Source: Branchiostoma floridae (lineage: Eukaryota > Chordata > Leptocardii > Amphioxiformes > Branchiostomatidae). From it: a DNA stretch of 42,278 bases. The notes beneath the pieces are model-generated. The model was given only the letters and a program-made list of their open reading frames with translations. It did no database searches and was not told where the DNA came from. Shown here piece after piece: positions 22,801 through 31,799 of this stretch. The stretch's first letter is position 1. Each line of letters begins with the position of its first letter. The DNA lies in contig NC_049996.1 in assembly GCF_000003815.2 (NCBI RefSeq), positions 394,871 through 437,148 on the forward strand, read 5' to 3'. Made by a program: the position numbers and the translations under genes.

Positions 22801-25800
22801 AACGGGGAACATGCGGCTCCAGCGTCTTTTCTGAAGATGTGGCGTAAGTGTGAACGGTTGGCTGAGGTCTCCTTCTCCACATATATCATCACGAATATAC
22901 TACTTAATTCGGCTACCAGGTTTGGGTAAAATAGATAGTTAAAACAACAGGCAATTAATACTCGGTATTTTTTTTCTTACATTCAACTTTGGGCCCTTTG
23001 ATTTTCTTTTTGGATTTCTTCTTCTTCTCCTTCGGATCTTCTTCCTCGTCCTCGTCTTCGGAGTCAGACTGAGGTGTTATGACAGTGCCTGCAGATGTAC
23101 ATGGAAAAAACAAATGCTGTTCAGTAAGCATAAATCTACATCAGATACTATATATGGTACGTGACAAAAATTGAAGGGATAGAATGCAAAACGTATCTTT
23201 AAAGCATGCACATCGAAGGCGTCATAAATACGTTATAATAACTTATATATCGTCATGACGATACCGAAATTACCGGAATGATAACATGATGACAAGTATT
23301 TTGCCCCCTGCAAATTTGGTGACCTTGGACAAAAGCCTTTTGGAAACTACAAAGGGGGTCAAATGAGCCCAGACGGGTACCGGTTTGGAAATATGACCCT
23401 AGCATTGTTTCATCATATCATCATCATTTGTCATCCTCATGATAAGGTGCAGGAAATCAAGTTTGACTTCCAGAACAGTCTGTCATACAGTCTGGGCCGT
23501 CTAGTCCAGTTTCTAAATCTTTTAACGTTTTAGACATAGATTTATCAACCCCTATACTAACTTACAGCTTTGGGGCTCAAAAGAAAACTATATTTGTCCC
23601 TAATGATATAATAAGCCTACACTTTGATATTTGAAAATGGTTTATTTCTGACAAGATCCTCACATGCTTGTCGACAAGGGAGATTTGCTGTGCTTCGGCC
23701 GTGGCAAAGCCGCCTTGCACTGTCGACACCCGAAAAGTCATTCCGCCTCACCATGTGCATTATGTTTAGAGTTCGACTGAAGAACGAGAAGAATTACACT
23801 TCTTTATATTTCACCCCATTCCATAGTATGGAGAGAAATATATTGTTTTGTTTATATATCATTTCTCCCACCTTCCTCGTTGTCCATAGCCTGTTCCATG
23901 TAAGCCGGGAGGATGAGTGTGACAGACTTGGTGCGTTTCAGCCGCTGTGTGCCCTCTTTCTTCAAAATTCCTGGAAAAGATTAATATATACTCGTACATA
24001 AGAGCTATACAAGAGTCTTTGACAAAGTTCTACGTAACAAAATCATGACAATCCATACACATAAGTTCTTGAGTTTTGCAATGCACTCACAACACAACCA
24101 CACAACCGAAAACATAAGACGAAGATATTGAAGCAACGTTCAGTGAATGTGTACCTAATTGTTTACACATTACATTATACCTTAGCATCCAGTAGTATTC
24201 TCCAGTCTAAAAATAGTAGTAACTACAGTATGTATTCATAGTTGTATGTACCAGCCGGTAGATATGACCCGAACGGCGAATATGCACATGTATATGTTCT
24301 AAGAGGAACTTGTAAACATAATAATCGACTCAGTACGTGCCTTGTAAACGCTTGCATTGTATACTAGTACTGTACATTGTTCAGCCACCAGGGGTAGCCT
24401 TTTGTGATAGCCTTCCGTTAGTTGGGTAGTCCTGACTGTATGTCTTCATACAACCGAAAAAATGAACTCAAAGTAGACCACAGTAAGTGCAGACTGCAGT
24501 TTCAGTACCTTGAACAGCTTCTGTTGGCATGGAGCCCACGGACTTGGTTCGGTGCAATTCCGGGTCTTCTTCCGCCTCTTCTTCTGCAAAATAAAGAAAA
24601 AATCCACACTTTAATTAGTGATCTGTTTCGTCAATGAACTGCTCTCTTGGCCTATGAACAGAAACCTGGATTAAGTTGAAATCTTCCTATTCTTTTTAGA
24701 TGGCGCGTTGGTTCTTAGGAGCCACACTTTTACAACTAGTATGCTAAAAAACTTTACCGACAGAAGCAAGTAATAAGGGTCTATTGCGATTCGAGTCGAT
24801 CAAATCTGAGTGTCTGGTCTTTGGTATCTTGTACTAGTTTACCTGTTTTTTACAGGTTCTTTACTGGGTATGCAAACAAACGAAGTAACAAAGAACAAAC
24901 AAACGAAGTAACAAAGANNNNNNNNNNNNNNNNNNNNNNNNNNNNNNNNNNNNNNNNNNNNNNNNNNNNNNNNNNNNNNNNNNNNNNNNNNNNNNNNNNN
25001 NNNNNNNNNNNNNNNNNGACATAAGACAGGAAACTGTACCGTTTCCGGATGAGAAGTCTCCGTCTGTGTCCCTTCCCGTCTCCTCTCCTGTTTCCGGATC
25101 CGGTGTCATCTCGGATGGAGCTTCCGAAATTTCGGACACCGCTGACATTCTGCGAGGGGTCCTGAACCCAGACGCTACACCGAAGGAAAATGTCGGAATA
25201 TAGTTAAAGGTTGAAATAAAACTACAACATTTTATTTCAGGTACATGATACAAGTGCCTGAGTTGACCCTTCAACCTAAATGTTACCTAGTACATAACTT
25301 ATGGCCGAGAATACCATACCATGATTCGTCAATTGTACATGTAGATTTTTGTAGAATACCTAATTGTGCGCTCATTCTTTGTCTACAAAGGTAATATTTG
25401 CATGCAAAACATAATGTTTACATTCACGTAGTCTAGCCTAACAAATTGTCTACTCTGTTATTCTTACTCAAACACCTTCATGCATATGGCGACCAGCCAC
25501 CTCAGCCCTATCCTGACACTTGCTACATAAAATCAAACACCACAGTATGTCTGCTACTTAACCAGTAACCATGGTAGCAGATGCGTGGTCAATATCATTC
25601 CCCCTTTTGTTTGTACCGCGAGAAGAGAGGGAGGAAGTAAAGAAGGAGAAAAAAAAGGATCGNNNNNNNNNNNNNNNNNNNNNNNNNNNNNNNNNNNNNN
25701 NNNNNNNNNNNNNNNNNNNNNNNNNNNNNNNNNNNNNNNNNNNNNNNNNNNNNNNNNNNNNNTAGTCGATGCCTGAGCAGTTTCCCCAGGAATCAAAGTC

Positions 25801-28464
25801 CTCCTCCTGCCCCGGGAAGCTGTTTCCCTGGTCCACAATGTCCAGAACTCCTGCGTACTGTGACACGGCCTTGTCCACACTGTAAACACCGGCCTACAAC
25901 ACGGACAAGTACAACAAACGGAGAGAATATTGTTAAAAGTAAAGTTCATGTACTATATGTTGATGAAAGTTTAACATCCAGGCAAATAGTAGATAGTGAA
26001 TAACCTCATGCGAACCGTACACACTCGCGCCACACCTTTAGAAAAGACGCTGTAGCCGCATAGACCCTCTTTTTAGCACCAAGGACATCGTCCAAAGACG
26101 TACCGCCACTTTACTTTTGCCGCAACGGAGCCCTTTTCGCGAGGCTTAGAACGCAGAGGCGCTGTAACTTTTTTTAGTGGATAAAGAGACGTTTGGAAGA
26201 CTGTCAACATTCAATAGGTATAAAGGACCCCCTTTTTAGCACCAAGGACATCATCCGCGGACGTACCGCCACTTAACTCGGGCCGCAACGGAGCGCTCTC
26301 CGCGAGGCTTAGAACGGAAGGGGCGGCTTTAACGTTTTGTTATGGGTGGATGATAAGACGTTTGGAAGACTGTATACGCTTAATAGGTATAAAGCACCTC
26401 CATTTCTGAACCTAAGAAATGGTCTGCGGACGCACCACTACTTTACTCGTGTTACCGCTAGGTGTTCTCCGAAGGCTCAGAGCGACAAAGAAAAACTTCA
26501 ATATTTTTACCCTTTGGGCAAAAAAGTTTGGTAGGCTATATACGTACAGCGGAAATACAGAACATTTCAGAACACCACTTTACTCCAATCACACTGCTAC
26601 CTTACTCCTGCATGCCGTACTTTTAGAATGTTACCTTACAGTCCAAGTAAAAAGAAAGTTGTAATTACCTGTACATGCTCGTCCACTCGCTCTATCTCTC
26701 GCCTTGCGTCTTCCGCGTTGAAAATCAAAGATGGCGCCAAGTCAAACTTTTGAGCGTAAATATTTGCCAGTCTTTCCGCGTCCGGTATACTCTCCGAAAA
26801 CTGCAGTCCCTTTGACGTAGCTCTGACGCTGTACAGCCTCACACAAAACACTCCGAACTTCTCCTTCTCTGGGATCAGATTTGCTCTGGGCTCTTTCCTG
26901 AAGCACCATGGGATTGTTTTGAGGCCATGTCTCGCGAACTGCCGGATGATTCTCGTGTCTCGCGAGAGTATGACGTCAAGTTCACCAAACTCGCCAGTCA
27001 TCGGCAAACATCGGTGGGACAGGTCGAACCGCGAGAAATCGCCGACGGTTCCGTAGGCAAAGACGTATCCAATGTCGCAACCTGATAAAGTGAAGCAAGA
27101 ATGAAAGAAGAAGAGAGAATATGAAAATTCAAATGCAATTCAATCTCTAAAACTGGATAAAAACAGAGATTTACTTCCGGACGTTTGAGTGACATCCATC
27201 ACTCTTCTTCAGCGTCACTAGAATGAACTAGCAGAACCATTAAATACAAGTTCAGCTAATCATAACGAAAAAAACTGGTGGAACATGTCAAATCACTAAC
27301 TCCTAAGGATCGTCTGCAAATTTCAAGACAAGAAAAATGCAGATGCAGTTAGCTTTCTGACGTTTATTTCTCATAACGCAAACTGAAATAGACTTCATGG
27401 AAGCCTTTTCTCTTATTCTATTCATATATGCATCAAAATACTCAAAACATCTTACCTTTGTGCGCTACGAAGTACGCCATCTTGGCGAAGGCATCCCGCA
27501 TAGACTGGAACTCTCCTTTGAACTTGTCCGTGACCCTTTTGACCTCCATGGCCAAGGTGCAGCCTGAGAAGTTGCAGATGAAGCTGGTGGTCGGCAGGGG
27601 GAGTTCCTCCTCCTGAAAAAATCTTTTATTTTTATTTCTATACTTTTGTATACTTTTATATAAAGATTGGGAATATATCCTGGCAAAATATATAGTGTCA
27701 GTAAGCATTTTCGTATAGATTTCACAATACCGAGACGGTAGGAGACAGGTCGCATTTGCTCACAAGTGTCGTTTTGCTATCTGTTGTTGGGTTTATTCTT
27801 CAACCATTCCAATCTAATCAGCACAATGAACCAGTAGCTACACAGAGGTCTAGTCTCTATAGAAGGCTTCTTAATTCTTTTGTTGTTGTTCTATGCTGTT
27901 TTCTGACTGTTATATAACGCGTTTGTGCGAGAACTGTTTATAAGTCTGTGGCCTTCACCGACATATTACCCATAATCTAGCTAATATTAGCTCTTTCACA
28001 TTTCTGACTTCGCCTGTGTAGCGACTGGTATTGTGGGTAATATGTCAAAGGTGAAGGCTCCAAATAAGTAAGCGAAAGAACCAATGAATTTTTATGTAAC
28101 TTTAGACAATGTTCGGGGTAAGTGAGATGAGTTCACCTTTGACATAATAGCCACATTTCCTGCCGTTACACATGCGCACTCGTACGTGTGAAAGAGCTTA
28201 TTACAAAGACCTACCATCTTTGCCGGAGTGAGAAGATTGTGTGTGGCTTCCATTTCCACGTGTTTGATGTCGTCTGCCCGGCCGGACTTCTCCAGCTCGT
28301 CACAGATACAGTCGTACAGCCGGGCCTTCATGAACTGTTCATCCTTCACTAGCTGTTTCTTACCCGCACGGATATCTCTGTAGGAACCATAGAAACATGG
28401 GAATTAACAAGAACCAACCACGTACCAAGTTTCAGAACAATGCCTCGGTAGCTTCAGAAGTGTG

Positions 28465-28495
<31 letters not shown>

Positions 28496-29030
28496 TCTCT
28501 CTCTCTCTCTTTATCTCACTTGCACACTCTATCAAACACACACAAACTCTCACTGAAACACAAACACGCACATACACACACACACACGCACACACACGCG
28601 CGCGCACAAATATGCAAACAAGCACAAACGCACACACAAAGACACACATGAACACACTCTCACACACACACACACAAGCACAAACTGTTGCAAACACGCA
28701 CAAATACACACAACCGCATANNNNNNNNNNNNNNNNNNNNNNNNNNNNNNNNNNNNNNNNNNNNNNNNNNNNNNNNNNNNNNNNNNNNNNNNNNNNNNNN
28801 NNNNNNNNNNNNNNNNNNNNTGTTACGCTCCTAAAAAGCGCCGCAGCCACATCGTCCAGGAAACTTCGCGTTCGTTGCGCCTCCTTCGACTCTTCGGGAA
28901 TCTTCGTGAATTCGGGAGAAATCGTCGGTAGCGTCGGAACTACTTCGGAAGGCAGTTCCTTCTTATTGAGAACATTCAAGACAGCCAGGCGAGCCCGTAG
29001 TCGGTCTAGTAAACTTGTGTTGTCACCCAT
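19814..29030 (-). CDS. Unrecognised 14-exon gene, nearly complete
   Basis: Exons run from 29030 down to 19814. Phases agree at every junction that can be tested, and all splice sites are GT-AG. The product is about 575 residues plus parts hidden by gaps near 28721, 25663 and possibly 24918. The centre (exons 3-4) is a dense folded region containing GYVFAYGTVGDFSRFDLSHR and RLANIYAQKFDLAPSLIFNA. The middle is acidic and Ser/Thr-rich, with two RTKSV motifs in successive exons (24509-24583 and 23872-23970) that fit basophilic kinase sites. Exon 9 has an acidic run followed by a long lysine run, like a nuclear localisation signal. The C-terminus is basic. No signal peptide or membrane segment. 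I could not name the family. MITEs and tandem repeats fill several introns. Confidence 0.75.
19925..19961. repeat. (TTG)n microsatellite
   Basis: Run of ttgttgttg units in the last intron of the 14-exon gene. Confidence 0.85.
20142..20198 (-). CDS. Exon 13 of the 14-exon gene
   Basis: Acceptor ctgttaacag and donor AAG|gtgaga. It encodes RVAWGPARPRIIQGELFMK. Phase 0 in and out. Confidence 0.7.
20283..21157. mobile_element. MITE-type element, TAA-flanked (PIF/Harbinger-like), with nested insertion
   Basis: The left end starts GGCCACGTTGATTTGATTAT. The right end is its near-perfect inverted copy, so the arms match over about 33 bp. TAA flanks both sides (20280-20282 and 21158-21160). A 3-bp TWA duplication with GGC-starting ends is the PIF/Harbinger pattern. 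The interior (about 20531-20981) is a second, nested element. It lies in the intron between exons 12 and 13 of the 14-exon gene. No transposase is encoded. Confidence 0.75.
20531..20981. mobile_element. Nested ~450-bp MITE related to the one at 32566
   Basis: The left end TTGGGGGAGGTACCAGTACA pairs with the right end (reverse complement TTAGGTGTAGGGACCAGTAC). TGTTGG flanks both sides. Inside are aggtccgg motifs on the left and ttttttcggattggtcc on the right, the same arrangement and length as the globin intron element at 32566-33014. Class by similarity: hAT-like. Confidence 0.5.
21337..21396 (-). CDS. Exon 12 of the 14-exon gene
   Basis: Acceptor gttccactag and donor AAAG|gtacgt. Exactly 20 codons: QNYNKKRRPKGWHRYSADEK. 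Phase 0 in and out. Confidence 0.7.
21781..21824 (-). CDS. Exon 11 of the 14-exon gene
   Basis: Acceptor cgtttgcag and donor AAAG|gtaagg. It encodes YRKSAEGKTKRYLK after a completed Gly codon and leaves in phase 0. Confidence 0.7.
22316..22363 (-). CDS. Exon 10 of the 14-exon gene
   Basis: A 48-nt exon with acceptor tttctttcag and donor ATAG|gtacgt. It encodes PALSQKRTPYGQDLI, phase 1 in and out. Confidence 0.68.
22685..22885. mobile_element. Retroelement-like repeat, empty-site copy
   Basis: Contains a TATAAAA box near 22697, aataaag near 22788 and cggctccagcgtcttttctg. From about 22768 onwards it matches 33255-33710, but without the 334-bp insert seen there. The class is unknown. Confidence 0.6.
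22981..23088 (-). CDS. Exon 9 of the 14-exon gene (acidic/Lys-rich)
   Basis: Acceptor catctgcag and donor GAAT|gtaaga. It encodes TVITPQSDSEDEDEEEDPKE, then a Lys-rich stretch resembling a nuclear localisation signal, then GPKVE. Phase 1 in and out. Confidence 0.75.
23872..23970 (-). CDS. Exon 8 of the 14-exon gene
   Basis: Acceptor cttttccag and donor GAAG|gtggga. It encodes KKEGTQRLKRTKSVTLILPA and an acidic end, with a second RTKSV motif. Phase 1 in and out. Confidence 0.75.
24509..24583 (-). CDS. Exon 7 of the 14-exon gene
   Basis: Acceptor ttttgcag and donor CAAG|gtactg. It encodes EEAEEDPELHRTKSVGSMPT and the following few residues, with an RTKSV motif. Confidence 0.72.
24918..25017. 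other. Assembly gap (100 N)
   Basis: Run of N between exons 6 and 7 of the 14-exon gene. Confidence 1.
25040..25174 (-). CDS. Exon 6 of the 14-exon gene
   Basis: Acceptor ggtgtag and donor AACG|gtacag. It encodes 44 codons rich in Ser, Glu and Pro (SAVSEISEAPSEMTPDPETG). The donor was chosen because its phase-1 exit makes GAA with exon 7. Confidence 0.6.
25663..25762. other. Assembly gap (100 N)
   Basis: Run of N; hides the end of exon 5 of the 14-exon gene. Confidence 1.
25763..25893 (-). CDS. Exon 5 of the 14-exon gene (3' end in a gap)
   Basis: Phase-0 acceptor gttgtag. It encodes AGVYSVDKAVSQYAGVLDIV and then an acidic PGQEEDFDSWGNCSGIDY before the N run. A nearby acceptor, tttacag, gives an early stop and was not chosen. 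Confidence 0.65.
26050..26560. repeat. ~164-bp tandem repeat, three copies
   Basis: tttttagcaccaaggacatc recurs near 26069 and 26231, with a diverged copy near 26397. Each is followed by gacgtaccgccac and gagacgtttggaagactgt-like blocks. It lies in intron 4 of the 14-exon gene. Confidence 0.85.
26669..27081 (-). CDS. Exon 4 of the 14-exon gene (largest, conserved-looking core)
   Basis: The exon is 413 nt, with acceptor tttatcag and donor CAG|gtaatt. It completes G|GT (Gly) and encodes 137 further codons, including GEFGELDVILSRDTRIIRQF and GLKTIPWCFRKEPRANLIPE. The high content of aromatic and hydrophobic residues suggests a folded domain. Confidence 0.82.
27456..27612 (-). CDS. Exon 3 of the 14-exon gene
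   Basis: Acceptor ttttttcag and donor AAAG|gtaaga. It encodes 52 codons including FICNFSGCTLAMEVKRVTDK and leaves in phase 1. Confidence 0.78.
27951..28058. mobile_element. Tiny MITE, ~108 bp
   Basis: GCCTTCACCGACATATTACC at the left pairs with the inverted copy at the right (reverse complement GCCTTCACCTTTGACATATT, three extra bases). It lies in intron 2 of the 14-exon gene. Confidence 0.65.
28215..28377 (-). CDS. Exon 2 of the 14-exon gene
   Basis: Acceptor ggttcctacag and donor ATG|gtaggt. It encodes 54 codons including DEQFMKARLYDCICDELEKS. Confidence 0.75.
28463..28720. repeat. (CT)n and (AC)n microsatellite
   Basis: A ctctctct block (28463-28510) is followed by irregular cacacaca/cacgcaca sequence up to the assembly gap. 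It lies in intron 1 of the 14-exon gene. Apparent long reading frames through it are artefacts. Confidence 0.95.
28721..28820. other. Assembly gap (100 N)
   Basis: Run of N between the microsatellite and exon 1 of the 14-exon gene. Confidence 1.
28821..29030 (-). CDS. Exon 1 of the 14-exon gene (5' exon, cut by a gap)
   Basis: Starts MGDNTSLLDRLRARLAVLNV. The ATG has G at -3 and G at +4. Seventy codons are open up to the gap. Exon 2 needs a phase-2 exit, so exon 1 probably ends inside the gap. TGAGTCA and TGACGTA (AP-1/CRE-like) lie just upstream at about 29031-29045. Confidence 0.7.
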
Positions 29031-31608
29031 GACTCACTACGTCATCAACAGTCGTGTTCTTACGATGTAAAATGTGTCCTGTAAGTAAATAGATAAGACA
29101 TGGTTATCATTTTTGGAGTTATCAAATAAACATACATGTAACACTGTAACGATAGGCCATTTCGTTGTAGTTTTGCTCTTCCATAAGTCATAATATATAT
29201 GTGTATATGATATAGGAAGATATACTCTTATAAAGATATATAGCTACAACACACTCTACACACAATAAGGTTACGCCTTTGTCCCTGGCATAGGATTTTG
29301 GGGTCATTTGCTTGTGTTTTCATTTAACATTAGCTTTTCTCTGGTATTTACTATTTTTTTCTCCACAGAAATGAACTTATTTCTGAAAAAAAATACGCCA
29401 AGTGCCAAGAAACGTGTACACGGAAGGCTCAATATATTTCACATTGGAGAATATCGAACCGAACATTCAACATGTCTGGTGGTATTAAGAACTTGCCCCC
29501 CCCTCCCCATTTTGAAGAACAATGTTTCAAACATTCTACAAACATGGAAGACACAGAAAGAAATATCTAAGTCGTACTTGCTCCCGAAATGTCGACATAA
29601 CTTCTGCTATATCCACAAATAAGGCATGTAGACTGTTTACGTGTAAACTACTATGGTTGAACAGAGTGACAAAAATAACAGAAGTCTTTTGTTTTGTAAA
29701 ATCGCTTTGTTGAAACCAGTGTAGAAGTTTTGTTTACCTTTAAACGAACTGCAATGATAGATATCATAACATGTATGATTTTGATAACTGAATATAACGT
29801 ACTGCATGTAACTTCCCTGTAATTTTCTTTCACATATGATATTATTAAGGTAAGAAAAAAACCAGAGCAATTATAGTTTGATAAGTAATGTCAATCTCTG
29901 TCGAAATCCCACTTATATTGTATATATAAGAGCTTTTAGATATGAAATATCATAAATATAACTTACCAGTGACACAGTGCGCTAAATTCTTTGGCGATCA
30001 GCGAGGTTTCTTAACATATTGAGCATGTTTGTCGCTCATAACTATGGCGTGTAGACAACTTTGTCGTGTGAAAGACTATTCTATATAAGGGAATGGAAAA
30101 ACCGGTTTACAGGGGATGTAAATTAGCCCTCACGGGGACAATACCTTTCGCTACGTCATAACTACTAAGCAGAGGTTAGGCTCCGACTGTTTTTTTAGCA
30201 GTTTTTTAGTCGTTTTTATCGGGCTTTCTACTTTGTATTGTTTCTTGAAGTCCGCCAGCTAAATAGGTTTTGTTAGGTTTTGACAATACAAGATACAATA
30301 CAAAACAGAAAGCCCGATAACTTGAAAACGACTTAAAAAACAGCCGGAGCTTACCTCTGCTCGGAGAGTGCGTCATAACATGGTAGTCTCCAAGCAGACG
30401 AGTCAGATGGACAAAGAAAAGAAAAGAAGAATTTGGCCAAATGGGGACAAATAAGTTGCCATGGCCATGGGATTTCAGTCAGTTTTTCGTAGTCTATCAA
30501 GCTAACTCCTTAAGGCCTTCTAGACTTTTATTCCTGACTTGGCAAAAGTCCAGACCGGAGTCTGGTAGAGACTGATAACAATGGAACGTTGTAAAATGGG
30601 TAAAGACGGCCGTACTTAAGTTGTAATATAAAGCTGGTGCTATGTCTAGCATTGTGAAACATAGCGTCATGTTATGTATGTTTTTCCTAGATTTGAACTT
30701 ACTTTGGAGTAATATTCAGAAGAAAACAATGGCACAGATTACTAGTACTAGTTTCGAAACGATTAGGCTTTTGAAAATTAACAATGGCATCTCTAATCTT
30801 CAGATTGAGTGGCCAGGTGTAAGTTTGAAAAAGGACTTCTGTGTCCCGGTTTTGTATAACAATCGGAAAAACAGAATTACAGGGTTGTACTATCAAAGAT
30901 TTCAACATGTCTACAAAGGTGTAACGGTTTTCGTCTACTTCTTACGAATGCGGTCCCAAGGGGGGCTTGCCCTAAAATAGTCCGTATGTTGTCAGCTTTT
31001 TGTCTGGTTTTCGTGCTTCGAAAGTCTTAACACACACGCACCATTTTCCATGGAGACACTAATCTGGGCATTAAAGGGTTTGTTACATAATCGGGAGGAA
31101 GTTATGAACATTAATGGAACCTCGGGGAATGCAGTAAACAGGAAATTCTTGTAAAATAATCAATCTCAATAAAGAGGATGTTTGGTGGCTGATTCATCGG
31201 TAATATCTGGTTTTATCTCTTATCATTATCGTGGGTCACGAGTTCGCTTTTATGCATTCCTGGCTAGAGGCTGTGTCAACGGAAAGGGTACTTAAAGACT
31301 TTCGAATTCCTCACTCTATCTGGATGTAAAACAGGTAACCGATGATAGTGTTGTATATAGTAGAAGCCGTTTAATTGCACACTCAATTTGCCAGCGTATT
31401 TCGTGCAATTATCCGGTGTGTGCAATAATGCGAAGGCGGACACTCTACCCACCCTGTCATTGCACCGGTTTTCGCTCTCTGGAATTAGGACGCAAAAAGA
31501 AATCCTCATAAAATCCTTATTGACTTATAATCCGATTACCTAGGCACTTGTGTATTTATCTGTCAAAGGTTAAATCGGAATCAGAAGATTTAGAAGTAGA
31601 TCTCGAAG
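29031..31608. other. Intergenic region between divergent genes
   Basis: It lies between the minus-strand start at 29030 and the plus-strand globin start at 31609, so it should hold both promoters. No TATA box was convincing. A 112-codon open stretch at 30642-30980 has no recognisable domain. One MITE lies at 30169-30360. Confidence 0.55.
30169..30360. mobile_element. MITE with long inverted arms
   Basis: gcagaggttaggctccgact at the left pairs with agccggagcttacctctgc at the right. tatcgggctttctactttgt pairs with acaaaacagaaagcccgata further in. The arms are about 75 bp with gaps and the loop is short. A single related arm occurs at 34197-34270. Confidence 0.75.
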
Positions 31609-31799
31609 ATGGGTAGTGGCGCGTCTAGGCCAACCCCTCGGAAAAGGAAGGCCAAGAAAGGGCCCCTACCTTCTCCTCAGCCACCCAAACCGCTGGACCC
31701 GCGGCTAAAACTGGACGCCAAGGAGAAGTTCTTTCTTGAGAAATCTTGGAAGACGGTAGCGAGGAATGAGGATGTTGCGGCGATGGCTATGTTTATCAA
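31609..31799 (+). CDS. Globin exon 1
   Basis: 63 codons plus AA, donor gtatgt. It covers the myristoylation signal, helix A and most of helix B. The split codon is AA|C, Asn. Confidence 0.92.

Noticed and set aside
28404-29070. Long reading frames running through the CT/AC microsatellite and gap
   Set aside because: Dinucleotide repeats and N runs cannot contain stops. Only 28821-29030 on the minus strand is supported as coding.
30642-30980. 112-codon plus-strand reading frame in the intergenic region
   Set aside because: No recognised domain, no splice partner, and composition like the surrounding noncoding sequence.
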